Notes under the pieces: model-generated
The model's input: only the letters and a program-made list of their open reading frames with translations
What the model was told of the DNA's origin: nothing
Database searches by the model: none
NCBI RefSeq assembly: GCF_016598595.1
Contig: NZ_CP066786.1
Location: 1,263,501 to 1,327,500, forward strand
Length of the DNA: 64,000 nucleotides
Source of the DNA: Martelella lutilitoris
GTDB taxonomy: Bacteria > Pseudomonadota > Alphaproteobacteria > Rhizobiales > Rhizobiaceae
Direction of reading: 5' to 3'
Translations under genes and position numbers: made by a program
In this document: in pieces, positions 9,752 through 17,351 of the stretch
How the letters are laid out: each line of letters opens with the position of its first letter
Numbering within the stretch: the first letter of the stretch is position 1

Positions 9752-12355
9752 ATGTGTGGAGTGGAGCTTGCGATCCTCGTCGCAATTGCCGCGGGCATAT
9801 TTGCGGTCATCGGGCTGAGCGAGCCGCTCGCGGCGCGCCTCCGCCTGCCTTTCTCCGTGATCCTTGCGGCCATGGGGATCGGCATTGGCATTGCCGCCAC
9901 CTTTTTCTGGCAGACGAGCCTGACCAATGCGCTCAATCCCCTGGCGCTGGGCATCCTGAACCTGCCGATAAGGGCGAGCTTCTTTCTCAACGTGTTCCTG
10001 CCGCTGCTCGTGTTTCAGGTGGCGCTCAATATCGATATCCGGCGCATGCTGGATGACTGGGTGCCGATCCTTGTGTTGGCGGTTCTTGCGGTTTTCGTCG
10101 CCATGCTTGCCGTCGGCTTCGCGCTTTATCCGGTCGCCGGTCTGCCGCTTGCCGCCTGCCTTCTGGTCGGCGCGATCGTCTCCACCACCGATCCCTCCGC
10201 CGTCGTCTCGATCTTCAAGGCGACGCCGTCGCCCCAGCGGTTGGCGCGCATCGTGGAGGGCGAAAGCCTGCTGAACGATGCGGCGGCGATCGCCTTGTTC
10301 TCGCTGTTCCTGGGCTTCGTCACCGTCAATGTCGCCAATCCGAAGATCGGCCCCGCGCTTGTCACCTTTCCCTGGATCGCCGGCGTCGGCGGCCTGATCG
10401 GCATCGCCGCCGGACGCTTCGCCGTAGAGGTTATCGCCCGCATGCCGGATTTTCCACGCGGCCAGATCTCGGTATCGGTCGCCGTGCCGCTGCTGACTTA
10501 CCTGCTGGCCGAACAGTTTTCGGCATCCGGCGTGATCGCGGTGGTTGCCGCCGGGTTGACCATCAACCTGCACATGACGGCGCGCTTCACCCCGGCGCTG
10601 AACCTGCAGATGCGCGATACCTGGGATCTGATCGCCCACTGGGCCGGCTCGCTGATCTTCATTCTCGCCGCCATCCTCATACCCAAACTCCTGTCGGATT
10701 TTGTGCTCTACGACCTGTTTCTGATCGCCGTCGTGGTTATCGCGGCCCTTGTCGCCCGGGCGCTCATCCTGTTCGGCGTTCTGCCGGTGCTCGCCTATTT
10801 CAGGCTGTCTCCGAAGATGGAGCGGCCCTACAGCGTGGCGATCCTCTGGGGCGGGCTCAGGGGCGCGGTCACGCTGGCGCTGGCGCTGGCGGTCACCGAG
10901 AACCGCTACGTGCCGCAGGACATCAAGCACCAGGTCGGCCTGATTGCAACCGGCTTCACCCTCTTCACACTGATCGTCCAGGGCACGACGCTGCGCTGGA
11001 TCATCCGCAGGCTCAAGCTCGACAGGCTCAGCCCGCTCGATGTCGCGCTCAGCAACCAGGTGATCGCCGTCGCCTTGCAGAGCGTGCGCGAGCGGGTCTC
11101 CGAGACCGCGCGCGACCTCGGACTGACCCGCGAGATCGTTCGCGACGAGGCCAAGCGCTTCGCCGAGCGCGTCGATGCGGCCGTGGAGGAGACCGACGCG
11201 ACGGAGCGGCTGCAGGACCGGGACCGGATCACGCTCGGCCTTGTCGCGCTGGCTGCGCACGAGCGCGATTCGATCCTTGAAGGATACCGCGACCAGATCA
11301 TCTCCGCAGACCTTGCCGAGCGTCTGGTGATCGGCGCCGACATGATTATCGAGGCAACGCGCACCGGCGGGCGGGCGGGCTACCGGGCGGCCTCGCGACG
11401 GGTCTACGCAACGAACCTGCGCTTCCGCGTGGCGACGCTGCTGCACAACTACCTCGGCATCGCCCGGCCGCTCGCCAGCCTGCTGGAAGACCGGTTCGAT
11501 GTCCTCGTGTCCTACAGCCTGGTGCTGCCGCGTCTGGAACTGTTCATTGACGAACGTATCCGCCGCATCCATGGCCGGCGCGTGGCCGAACTTCTGCACG
11601 AATTGCTCAACCGCCGCCTTGAGGAAGCGCGCCGGGAACTCGAGACCCTCAGGCTGCAGTTTCCTGGCTATGCCGAGGAGCTGGAGCGGCGACTGATCCG
11701 GCGCACCACGCTGCAGCTGGAAGAGGGCGAATACGAGGCGCTGGTGGAGGACGGGCTGATCGGCCCGGAACTGCGCGCGACGCTTGGCGCGGATATCGAC
11801 AGAAGACGAGCGCAGCTGAAGGGCCGGCCGGTGCTCGACCTGAAGCGGCAGAAGCGCGTCACGGTGGAGGGCTTCGCCGCCTTCGCCGATTTCAGCGAGC
11901 GGGAACGCAAGCTGCTGCGCAAGAAGATCCGCATCGTCTACGCCGCGCCGGGCCAGCATATCCTCAGGAAGGAAAGCTCCGCCCGCGAGGTCTGGTTTAT
12001 CGCCGCCGGCACGGTCACGGTCGTTACCGACGGGGTGAAGCTCAGGTTGACGGAGGGTGACCTCTTCGGCCAGTTTGCCGTTCTGGCCAAGCGCCGCCGG
12101 CCGATCCAGGTGACGGCGGTGACGGACTGCACGCTGCTGACGCTGGACGAGCACACCTTCCGCACCTTCATGGCGCGCGAAGGCGCTTTCCGCACCGCCG
12201 TCATTCGAAGCGCCGCCGAGCGCGGCGTCATCATTCCGCCCGAAACCTTCGATCGTCCGGCGGACGAACAAACAGCCGAGATCCGCGCGATCCTGGTGAA
12301 ATCCGGCTCGCTCAAGCCGCGGCCGCGGAGACGATTCTACCAAAGCGGATTTTGA
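9752..12355 (+). CDS. CPA1-type Na+/H+ antiporter with C-terminal cyclic-nucleotide-binding domain
   Basis: 867-aa cation:proton antiporter of the CPA1 (NhaP/NHE) family. The first ~420 residues hold about 12 hydrophobic segments with VSTTDPSAVVSIF and EGESLLNDAAAI, the ion-binding region of this family. A long charged helical region follows, then a cAMP-receptor-like beta barrel near residues 730-820 (QHILRKESSAREVWFIAAG, LTEGDLFGQFAVLAKRRRP). Whether it binds a nucleotide is unproven. The start was set at ATG 9752 (MCGVELAILVAI) because upstream residues are not membrane-like and GGGA lies at 9744. The protein ends 120 bp before the prophage. Confidence 0.88.
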   Translation: MCGVELAILVAIAAGIFAVIGLSEPLAARLRLPFSVILAAMGIGIGIAATFFWQTSLTNALNPLALGILNLPIRASFFLNVFLPLLVFQVALNIDIRRMLDDWVPILVLAVLAVFVAMLAVGFALYPVAGLPLAACLLVGAIVSTTDPSAVVSIFKATPSPQRLARIVEGESLLNDAAAIALFSLFLGFVTVNVANPKIGPALVTFPWIAGVGGLIGIAAGRFAVEVIARMPDFPRGQISVSVAVPLLTYLLAEQFSASGVIAVVAAGLTINLHMTARFTPALNLQMRDTWDLIAHWAGSLIFILAAILIPKLLSDFVLYDLFLIAVVVIAALVARALILFGVLPVLAYFRLSPKMERPYSVAILWGGLRGAVTLALALAVTENRYVPQDIKHQVGLIATGFTLFTLIVQGTTLRWIIRRLKLDRLSPLDVALSNQVIAVALQSVRERVSETARDLGLTREIVRDEAKRFAERVDAAVEETDATERLQDRDRITLGLVALAAHERDSILEGYRDQIISADLAERLVIGADMIIEATRTGGRAGYRAASRRVYATNLRFRVATLLHNYLGIARPLASLLEDRFDVLVSYSLVLPRLELFIDERIRRIHGRRVAELLHELLNRRLEEARRELETLRLQFPGYAEELERRLIRRTTLQLEEGEYEALVEDGLIGPELRATLGADIDRRRAQLKGRPVLDLKRQKRVTVEGFAAFADFSERERKLLRKKIRIVYAAPGQHILRKESSAREVWFIAAGTVTVVTDGVKLRLTEGDLFGQFAVLAKRRRPIQVTAVTDCTLLTLDEHTFRTFMAREGAFRTAVIRSAAERGVIIPPETFDRPADEQTAEIRAILVKSGSLKPRPRRRFYQSGF

Positions 12356-12456
12356 CCGAGCCTATACCGCGGTCCGCACAAACTTCGTGAAGTTCGCTGA
12401 CGTGTTCCGGAGCTTCCGGCGCAAATTTCCGGTTTTTGGTTTGGATCGTCAAATTG

Positions 12457-12487
12457 CCTCTTGCGCGCCCGGCATCGAAAGTCTAAT
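12457..12487 (+). promoter_or_regulatory. Native promoter of the disrupted tRNA-Pro gene
   Basis: TTGCGC (12461-12466) as -35 and TCTAAT (12482-12487) as -10, 15 bp apart, lie just upstream of the tRNA 5' end at 12511. This is the chromosomal copy: its left flank is contiguous with the antiporter gene. The same boxes at the same spacing recur at the right end of the prophage. The identity of the hexamers is inferred. Confidence 0.55.
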
Positions 12488-12549
12488 GGGGACGGGCCGT
12501 TATGGCTGGTCGGGGTGTAGCGCAGCCCGGTAGCGCACTTGACTGGGGG
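12476..12549 (+). repeat. attL: left copy of the 74-bp attachment repeat
   Basis: Identical over 74 bp to 57302-57375. It spans the tRNA-Pro -10 region, leader and the 5' half of the tRNA, and ends exactly at the last base of the anticodon loop. The bases on each side of the repeat differ between the two ends. Confidence 0.95.
12511..12549 (+). pseudogene. tRNA-Pro 5' half left at attL
   Basis: The first 39 nt of the tRNA-Pro (acceptor 5' strand CGGGGTG, D arm, 5' anticodon stem and loop) are present. Then the sequence changes to phage DNA, so no mature tRNA can form. The matching whole gene is at 57337-57413. Confidence 0.93.
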
Positions 12550-12573
12550 ACGGGTGGTCCCGTTCTTATTTTT
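12549..12573 (+). terminator. Phage-borne intrinsic terminator after the tRNA half
   Basis: GACGGG (12549-12554) pairs with CCCGTT (12559-12564) around a TGGT loop. It is followed by a T-rich tail (CTTATTTTT). It faces plus-strand transcription, so it would stop RNA started at the native tRNA promoter before it enters the convergent integrase gene. Confidence 0.6.
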
Positions 12574-13699
12574 CCTGCTTTTTCAGATTGTTATCCATGG
12601 TGCCATCGGTCGCCGTGGTATTTTTCGTGGGACTCGATGTCGCCTCCAGTGCAGCGCGGATATCATCGTCCAGTGCGTGAGCGTACTTCGTCGTCGTCTG
12701 GATATCGGCATGGCCGAGGAGGCGCTGAGCGACACGTAGGTTTGATTTTCTCAGCACTCGCGTTGCTGCCGTGTGGCGCATGTCGTGGAAGTGAAAGTCC
12801 TCGATGCCCGTTGCCGCGATCGCGCGCCGCGCCGCGGTCTTGAGGCCATCTTCTGTCAATGGATACCGCTTGCCGCGGACTAGCCCACGCTTTTTCAACG
12901 TGCGGCGTGCCTCGTAGGTGAAGACGACGTCCGGATGGTGATCCTTCTGCGACCACAACAGATCATAGATCGCGTCCGACATGGGGATCGTGCGGCGCTT
13001 GTCGCCCTTTCCGAAGACAGTAAATTGCCGCCCAAAGAAATCGACATGCGGCCATCGTAGGCCGAGGATCTCCATGCGCCGGCAGCCTGTGAGGAATGCG
13101 AAGAGGACAGCTTCCGCATAGCCTGGGCTCAACTCTGCGAGGATGGCCTCTTCCTCGGCCGTGCTTGCCTCGCGTACGCGCTCCTGTCTCTCGCGAAGCA
13201 TATGCTGCCCAAAGTCAAAATCGGCTGTCTTGACCTTCCAGACGTTTCTGGCGCGCAGCATGATCTCGCGAAGCGGCTGGGTGCAGGTTCGGTTGACAGT
13301 CGCGGCGGAAACGAGCGGGCGCTTCTCGTCACCCTTGATGTGCTCGCCGCGTCGCCGTGCGACCACGGCCGCAATCTTGGCGTCATCAATTTTCGCAAGA
13401 TCTGTCTTCGGCCCGACAGCGTCGTTCAGCCAGGCTAGGACGTGGAGTGTGGTCTCGACATTCTTATGGTGCTGACCGATCTCGGTCCACCATCGCGATG
13501 AGGCCTCTTCGAACGTCATGCGATCGGCAGGGCGGTTCTCGGCCGCGATCAGTTCGGCGCGTATTGTTTCTTTGATCGAGTCTTCGACGCGCTTTGCGTC
13601 CCGCTTCGAAGTTGCGCCAGTTTTGCCCGAAAATCGACGACCCCTGAGGACGAAGTCGTAGGAGTATACGCTTTCTCCTGGCCGCTTATAGACTGACAC
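12566..13699 (-). CDS. int: Phage tyrosine integrase
   Basis: 377-aa site-specific tyrosine recombinase that joins attP and attB. Catalytic residues are seen in order: Arg207 in TGCRRMEILGLRW, Lys in the GKGDKRR hairpin near 231-234, His305-x-x-Arg308 in HDMRHTAATRVL, His330 in LLGHADIQ and nucleophile Tyr339 in TTTKYAH. The N-terminal arm-binding and SAM-like core-binding domains precede. It lies beside attL with its 3' end 17 bp from the repeat, the usual position. Its 5' end overlaps the excisionase-like gene by 151 nt in another frame. Confidence 0.96.
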   Translation of the reverse strand: MSVYKRPGESVYSYDFVLRGRRFSGKTGATSKRDAKRVEDSIKETIRAELIAAENRPADRMTFEEASSRWWTEIGQHHKNVETTLHVLAWLNDAVGPKTDLAKIDDAKIAAVVARRRGEHIKGDEKRPLVSAATVNRTCTQPLREIMLRARNVWKVKTADFDFGQHMLRERQERVREASTAEEEAILAELSPGYAEAVLFAFLTGCRRMEILGLRWPHVDFFGRQFTVFGKGDKRRTIPMSDAIYDLLWSQKDHHPDVVFTYEARRTLKKRGLVRGKRYPLTEDGLKTAARRAIAATGIEDFHFHDMRHTAATRVLRKSNLRVAQRLLGHADIQTTTKYAHALDDDIRAALEATSSPTKNTTATDGTMDNNLKKQEK

Positions 13700-13920
13700 T
13701 CGCGCCTCCTCATATCGATGAAATCATCGAGGTCGGCCTTGGTATAGCGTCGTGTCGGTCGTTTCGTGCCGAGGCCGATGTTTATCCAGCGCAGGCTTCC
13801 GCTCTGCGTCAAGTGTGTGAGTTGCTTTTTCGAGATGCCGAGGTAACGTGCAGCCGTGTCCGCACTCAAAAGCCCCTCATTCAGATCCGATGCTCCTGGG
13901 CCCGTTCTTCCAGCGGCCAT
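13549..13920 (-). CDS. Helix-turn-helix protein, probable excisionase
   Basis: 123-aa basic protein with a MerR/AlpA-like DNA-binding fold near residues 15-70 (LLSADTAARYLGISKKQLTHL, then RWINIGLGTKRPTRRYTKADLDDFI). This is the architecture of many phage Xis proteins. It starts at ATG 13920 with a strong GGGAGGGTGAG ribosome binding site inside the preceding small gene. The last 50 codons overlap the integrase start. Role in excision is inferred from position and fold. Confidence 0.72.
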   Translation of the reverse strand: MAAGRTGPGASDLNEGLLSADTAARYLGISKKQLTHLTQSGSLRWINIGLGTKRPTRRYTKADLDDFIDMRRRECQSISGQEKAYTPTTSSSGVVDFRAKLAQLRSGTQSASKTRSKKQYAPN

Positions 13921-13921
13921 C

Positions 13922-14035
13922 TCACCCTCCCATGATCGAAACGGCGAGTATCGCGGTCAAGCCAATGCCTGTGCAAAGGCCGATGACGAAACCAAGCCAA
14001 GAGGCGGTGCGAAGCGAGTAGGGCAGGGGATGCAT
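13922..14035 (-). CDS. Small single-pass membrane protein
   Basis: 37-aa product beginning MHPLPYSLRTASWLG, with one transmembrane segment (WLGFVIGLCTGIGLTAILAV). Its ATG overlaps the stop of the upstream gene (TGATG at 14037-14033) and its own stop abuts the next start. So it is embedded in the minus-strand integrase operon, which supports real translation. Function unknown. Confidence 0.5.
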   Translation of the reverse strand: MHPLPYSLRTASWLGFVIGLCTGIGLTAILAVSIMGG

Positions 14036-14268
14036 CAAGCCGCCTCCTCTTCAGGAACGGCGATCGATGTGCCTTTCAGGCAAATGATACGGATACCGCC
14101 GGCCCGCGCGTCTACCTTGCCGTCATTGATGCCAGCAGCTTCGAGGGTTCGCAGGATATCATAGAGCAAGGCCATGCGCGCGTTGCCGACGATGTCATCG
14201 TGGCGGACTGTGCCACCCATGGCGTTTATCGAATGCCATAGCTGTTCGAGTGGGATTTCTTCCATCAT
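14035..14268 (-). CDS. Hypothetical phage protein (77 aa)
   Basis: Acidic 77-aa protein starting MMEEIPLEQLWHSINAMGG. It has no recognised domain. It starts at 14268 (or the second ATG at 14265) behind GGGAAGGAAG. It is the first gene of the minus-strand run leading to the integrase, downstream of repressor-type operators at 14351-14396. Its stop overlaps the next small gene. Confidence 0.6.
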   Translation of the reverse strand: MMEEIPLEQLWHSINAMGGTVRHDDIVGNARMALLYDILRTLEAAGINDGKVDARAGGIRIICLKGTSIAVPEEEAA

Positions 14269-14346
14269 GCTTCCTTCCCATTGGAACTGCCGCTATAGGC
14301 CCAACGGCCGCAGCAGATTTCAGACCGAGGTAGTCTGACGAGAAGG

Positions 14347-14396
14347 AATGTGCCATGTGGCAAAAAATATGACAAGAGGCAAAGTGCCGAAAGGCA
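14347..14396 (-). promoter_or_regulatory. Left operator cluster and promoter of the int operon
   Basis: Three sites of the form TGCC-N4-GGCA: 14351-14362 (perfect), 14370-14381 (TGAC left half) and 14385-14396 (perfect). On the minus strand the altered half-site at 14370-14375 reads TTGTCA, a good -35. It lies 17 bp from a weak -10 (CACATT, 14352-14347). Binding of the CI-like or Cro-like protein here would silence the integrase operon. Confidence 0.6.
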
Positions 14397-14475
14397 AATT
14401 TTGTGTCCAAATACAGAAAACCGCTGTAGCGCTCGGCACATTTGACTCTGGTTGTTTATGTTCAGCCCATGCTGC

Positions 14476-15102
14476 TTACCAGTGACAAGCTTCTCTCAAA
14501 GGCTGAATCGCTTTTTCTAGTCCCTTTATCGGAAAGGTCACCATGATGGGGTTGCCGTTATAAGGAGTAATACGCACCAGCATTTGATCGTTGTCGAACA
14601 TTCTTCGAATGAATGGGATGGATCGATTTCCACTCCAGAGACCGAGAGCACTGTTGTCCGAAGAAACATGCATATTTTGAGAGCGGGCCGTCTCTTTGTC
14701 GAGACGGTATTCAACGTTGCCGTAGCCTTGTATGTCCGAGAGGAAATTGCCGTTCAAGCTGATATGGATCGAAGTTGTGTTTTCCAGGCATCTGATCAGC
14801 ATGGATGCCGTATCGCTTTGGCCGAAACGTCCTGGGATTTCCTCATTAGATGAAACGAGCATCGCAACAGTTTTGGTGTCATCCATGGGGGAGGTATCAA
14901 TCTGAATGTACCAATCACCGATGTAGTCTGCGATTTGTCCATCAGTTGCCATTGCGCGCGCCAAGCACTTCTTAGATATCGCGCTATCGGCTGGATACTC
15001 CATACACAAAGACACATCTGGTTTTTCGGGAAGATCGTCCTGTGCTGCTACAGTGGTCAGGGTCAAAAGCGAGATGGCAGTTGCATAAAAAAGGCCTCGC
15101 AT
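14476..15102 (-). CDS. VasI/TagO-like exported protein
   Basis: 208-aa protein with a signal peptide (MRGLFYATAISLLTLTTVAAQ) and a domain like VasI/TagO, a periplasmic family also found beside type VI secretion loci. Matching blocks are WYIQIDTSPMDDTKTVAML, LIRCLENTTSIHISL, YRLD and the C-terminal FPIKGLEKAIQPLREAC with a conserved Cys. The start at 15102 was chosen because the signal peptide begins there; a longer reading to 15201 adds non-signal residues. It sits between the repressor and the int operon, both minus strand, and is probably expressed in the lysogen. No type VI genes are nearby. Confidence 0.72.
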   Translation of the reverse strand: MRGLFYATAISLLTLTTVAAQDDLPEKPDVSLCMEYPADSAISKKCLARAMATDGQIADYIGDWYIQIDTSPMDDTKTVAMLVSSNEEIPGRFGQSDTASMLIRCLENTTSIHISLNGNFLSDIQGYGNVEYRLDKETARSQNMHVSSDNSALGLWSGNRSIPFIRRMFDNDQMLVRITPYNGNPIMVTFPIKGLEKAIQPLREACHW

Positions 15103-15179
15103 ATTTGCCTCCCTTAATATTTGCAAGTGAAACTGATAGCCGCAGGAACTGGCGATGATTCTCTGAAATGAAGAGCGGA

Positions 15180-15872
15180 TTAACCGCGCCACTGGAACCA
15201 TGCAACGACGCGGCCATATACGCGAATGTCTTGCCTGTTCAATTCGTCTGGCTCCCCATAGCGCTCTCGATTGTCAGAAATCACCAAGATGCTTTCGCTG
15301 CGTGGAACGAGTTTAAGTCTTTTAACGACAAGCCCGTCGCCGTAGTCGCACGCATAAATATCCTCAGGATTAGGATAGGTGTGTGAAGTGTCCACGAACA
15401 CGGTCGAACCTTTCGCGAGCGTTGGCTCCATACTATCACCGATGACAGGCATCGCTTTAATACCATCAAGATTGCGCCAGCCAGCCTTAATGTTATCCGG
15501 GAATGACCAGTAGCCATTCGACATGGCCGGGTCCGAAATCTGTCCGTCATCGCGGTATTCGACGCTGAGTAGTCCGCCGCCTCCAGCGCCTGAGATTATA
15601 TCAAGGTTCTCTATATCGCCGCCTTTGGGCCGAGGTGCTGCGATCTCTGGCATGTCCGATGCTAAAGATAACGCCTCATGGTCGAATTCATCCGTCAGCT
15701 CGACGGCATCAACACCAAGAGCCTTCGCGATTTTAATTATGTTCGCAAGCGACAGGCCGCGTTTACCGCTCTCCATCCGCGACAGATGCGTTTGAGAGAT
15801 GCCGGTCAAGTCGGCTAGTTCCTCAAGTGTGACGTTTTTGGATTTGCGGAATTCACGAACTTTGTTTGCCAT
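15180..15872 (-). CDS. CI-like phage repressor (XRE + S24 peptidase)
   Basis: 230-aa repressor. An N-terminal XRE helix-turn-helix lies at residues 4-60 (TLEELADLTGISQTHLSRMESGKRG split by helix turns). The C-terminal LexA/S24 domain has catalytic Ser147 in GDSMEPTL and Lys184 in VVKRLK. An Ala96-Gly97 pair in the linker (ISGAGGGG) is a plausible self-cleavage bond, so SOS induction is likely. It should bind the TGCC-N4-GGCA sites on both sides and hold lysogeny. Divergent from the Cro-like gene. Confidence 0.93.
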   Translation of the reverse strand: MANKVREFRKSKNVTLEELADLTGISQTHLSRMESGKRGLSLANIIKIAKALGVDAVELTDEFDHEALSLASDMPEIAAPRPKGGDIENLDIISGAGGGGLLSVEYRDDGQISDPAMSNGYWSFPDNIKAGWRNLDGIKAMPVIGDSMEPTLAKGSTVFVDTSHTYPNPEDIYACDYGDGLVVKRLKLVPRSESILVISDNRERYGEPDELNRQDIRVYGRVVAWFQWRG

Positions 15873-15885
15873 GGTTCAGCTATTT

Positions 15886-15953
15886 TGCCAAATGGGAAAA
15901 AATACAACCGCCAAACGGCAATATGCCTATTGACAAACTTATGCCATATGGCA
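15886..15953. promoter_or_regulatory. Right operator cluster between cI-like and cro-like genes
   Basis: Four sites of the TGCC-N4-GGCA type: 15886-15897 (TGCC/GGGA), 15909-15920 (CGCC/GGCA), 15924-15935 (TGCC/GACA) and 15942-15953 (perfect). Together with the three sites at 14351-14396 they form two operator regions flanking the repressor and VasI-like genes, comparable to lambda OR and OL. Confidence 0.75.
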
Positions 15954-15957
15954 AATT
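15930..15957 (+). promoter_or_regulatory. Promoter of the cro-like gene
   Basis: A perfect TTGACA (15930-15935) lies inside the third operator. A weak -10 (CAAATT, 15952-15957) follows 16 bp later and overlaps the fourth operator. Transcription would begin within a base or two of the ATG at 15965, suggesting a leaderless message. Confidence 0.55.
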
Positions 15958-15964
15958 GCCAGTT

Positions 15965-16192
15965 ATGAAGCTGGATGAATATCTCAAATTTAAGGGTGTG
16001 AAGCCCTCAGTCTTTGCCGCCGAGCTCGGAGTCGCCCCATCGACGATCAGTCGGATTATTCGGGGCGAAAGAATGCCGCGCACGCCTCTAATTCTGAAGA
16101 TCTTCAACGCCACCCAAGGTCGGGTGACCTTTTCTGATTGGGCTGACGCTGCGTGCGTTCGGGCCTCGAGTGGCGAGGGAATTGCCGAATGA
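15965..16192 (+). CDS. Cro-like helix-turn-helix regulator
   Basis: 75-aa protein with a compact YdaS/Cro-like helix-turn-helix (KPSVFAAELGVAPSTISRIIRGERMP, read as two adjacent helices near residues 10-35). It is divergent from the repressor and starts at ATG 15965. No ribosome binding site is visible, and upstream reading in this frame crosses the operators. It is expected to act as the lytic antagonist of CI on the shared operators. Confidence 0.82.
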   Translation: MKLDEYLKFKGVKPSVFAAELGVAPSTISRIIRGERMPRTPLILKIFNATQGRVTFSDWADAACVRASSGEGIAE

Positions 16193-16320
16193 TGGGTTTG
16201 CTGTCTCATTCATGTCGCTCTCCTTGACCGGGTTTCAATGATGTCACCATAGCGGCGAGGTTTTCGCCGTTCACCGAAGATTTTTCGAAAAAGATTTCCT
16301 TGAAATGCAGGGAGGATTTC

Positions 16321-16776
16321 GTGCGCGCTATTTCCGACGATGACAGACAAAAGCTGAAGGCTGCCACCCGCCGCGCCGTGAAATCTGCCGGTGGCGGCGA
16401 CAGCTTTGCGCATGTGACCCGAGTTTCCGAAAGTCAGCTATCAAAATACGGACTGGCATCGGACGAACATCAGGACGCATTCATACCGGTTGATGTGGCT
16501 CTCGAGGCCGATGTCGAGGCCGGGTCGCCGATCATCGCCACCGCGCTTGCCGCTGCTCAGGGCTTCCGGCTGGTGCGCAATGCCAGTCCGGTTGACGATC
16601 ACAGCCTCGGCTTTGCCGATATCTCTCAAATCAGCGTGGCCTTCTCCTCCTTCCACACCCGCATGCACGAGGCGCTGGCCGATGATGGCCGCGTTGATGA
16701 GGCCGAACGTCGCAGGATACTCAAGGACTTCGACAAGTTTATGCGCACGCTCTTCACGACCATGGGGCGGGTGTAG
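16321..16776 (+). CDS. CII-like phage regulator
   Basis: 151-aa protein similar in layout to the phage regulatory CII (CP76) family. It has an N-terminal helix-turn-helix (LKAATRRAVKSAGGGDSFAHV, RVSESQLSKYG), then FIPVDVALEADVEAGSPII and a C-terminal helical part with a KDFDKFMRTLF ending. GTG 16321 is favoured as start because AGGGAGGA lies 5-6 nt upstream. It opens the early rightward operon, with rusA starting 2 bp after its stop. Role in the lysis/lysogeny choice is inferred. Confidence 0.68.
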   Translation: MRAISDDDRQKLKAATRRAVKSAGGGDSFAHVTRVSESQLSKYGLASDEHQDAFIPVDVALEADVEAGSPIIATALAAAQGFRLVRNASPVDDHSLGFADISQISVAFSSFHTRMHEALADDGRVDEAERRRILKDFDKFMRTLFTTMGRV

Positions 16777-16778
16777 TC

Positions 16779-17351
16779 ATGAAAACGCCAGCGCCAGACA
16801 TTGCCTCCACCGCTGCCTGCTTTCTTTCCGATGGTTCCGTGGCAGGGCCGTCTACCGAAGGCGAGCACGAGGAGCATCTGGCGCCAGTCAGTTTTTCGAT
16901 CCCGATGCCTCCAAGCACGAACCATCTCTTCAAGAACGTCAAAGGTGTCGGGCGGGTCAAGACCAAGGCCTACCAGGATTTCTGCCTGATGGCCGTCGCT
17001 GCCATCCGCCGGCAGAAGGTCGCGAAGATAGGCGGCTACATCACCATGGTCTGGGCGGTGGAGCGCAACTCTCTGCAGGCTGATATCTCCAACCGGCTCA
17101 AGGCCGCGGAGGACGCCATCGTCATGTCCGGCATCATCGATGATGACCGGTTCGTCACAGCTCACACGATCACCTGGGCGCCGAAGGCAAACGGCATGGC
17201 CCACGTGCAGATCTACCCGATCCAGCGAATGACGCTGGACTTCTACCCGTCGCAGGATGGCGCGAGCGGCGCGTGGATTGTCAGAGCGCCAGAACAGGAG
17301 AATGAAATCAATGGCGATTTCCCTCAACAATCTCAGGACGGTCAGGGCTGA
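16779..17351 (+). CDS. rusA: RusA-type Holliday junction resolvase
   Basis: 190-aa protein with a RusA endonuclease domain in its central and C-terminal part: FSIPMPPSTNHLFKNVKG, then DISNRLKAAEDAIVMSGIIDDDR carrying the acidic metal-binding residues of the family (split here across residues ~107-130). RusA dimers cut four-way junctions during phage recombination or packaging. An N-terminal extension of about 40 residues is unusual and low in complexity. It overlaps the next gene by 41 nt. Confidence 0.85.
   Translation: MKTPAPDIASTAACFLSDGSVAGPSTEGEHEEHLAPVSFSIPMPPSTNHLFKNVKGVGRVKTKAYQDFCLMAVAAIRRQKVAKIGGYITMVWAVERNSLQADISNRLKAAEDAIVMSGIIDDDRFVTAHTITWAPKANGMAHVQIYPIQRMTLDFYPSQDGASGAWIVRAPEQENEINGDFPQQSQDGQG

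Noticed and set aside
9614..12343. 909-codon open frame antisense to the antiporter gene
   Set aside because: Composition is rich in R, G, D, Q and H with no domain. It is the mirror of a GC-rich gene whose plus-strand product is clearly a membrane antiporter.
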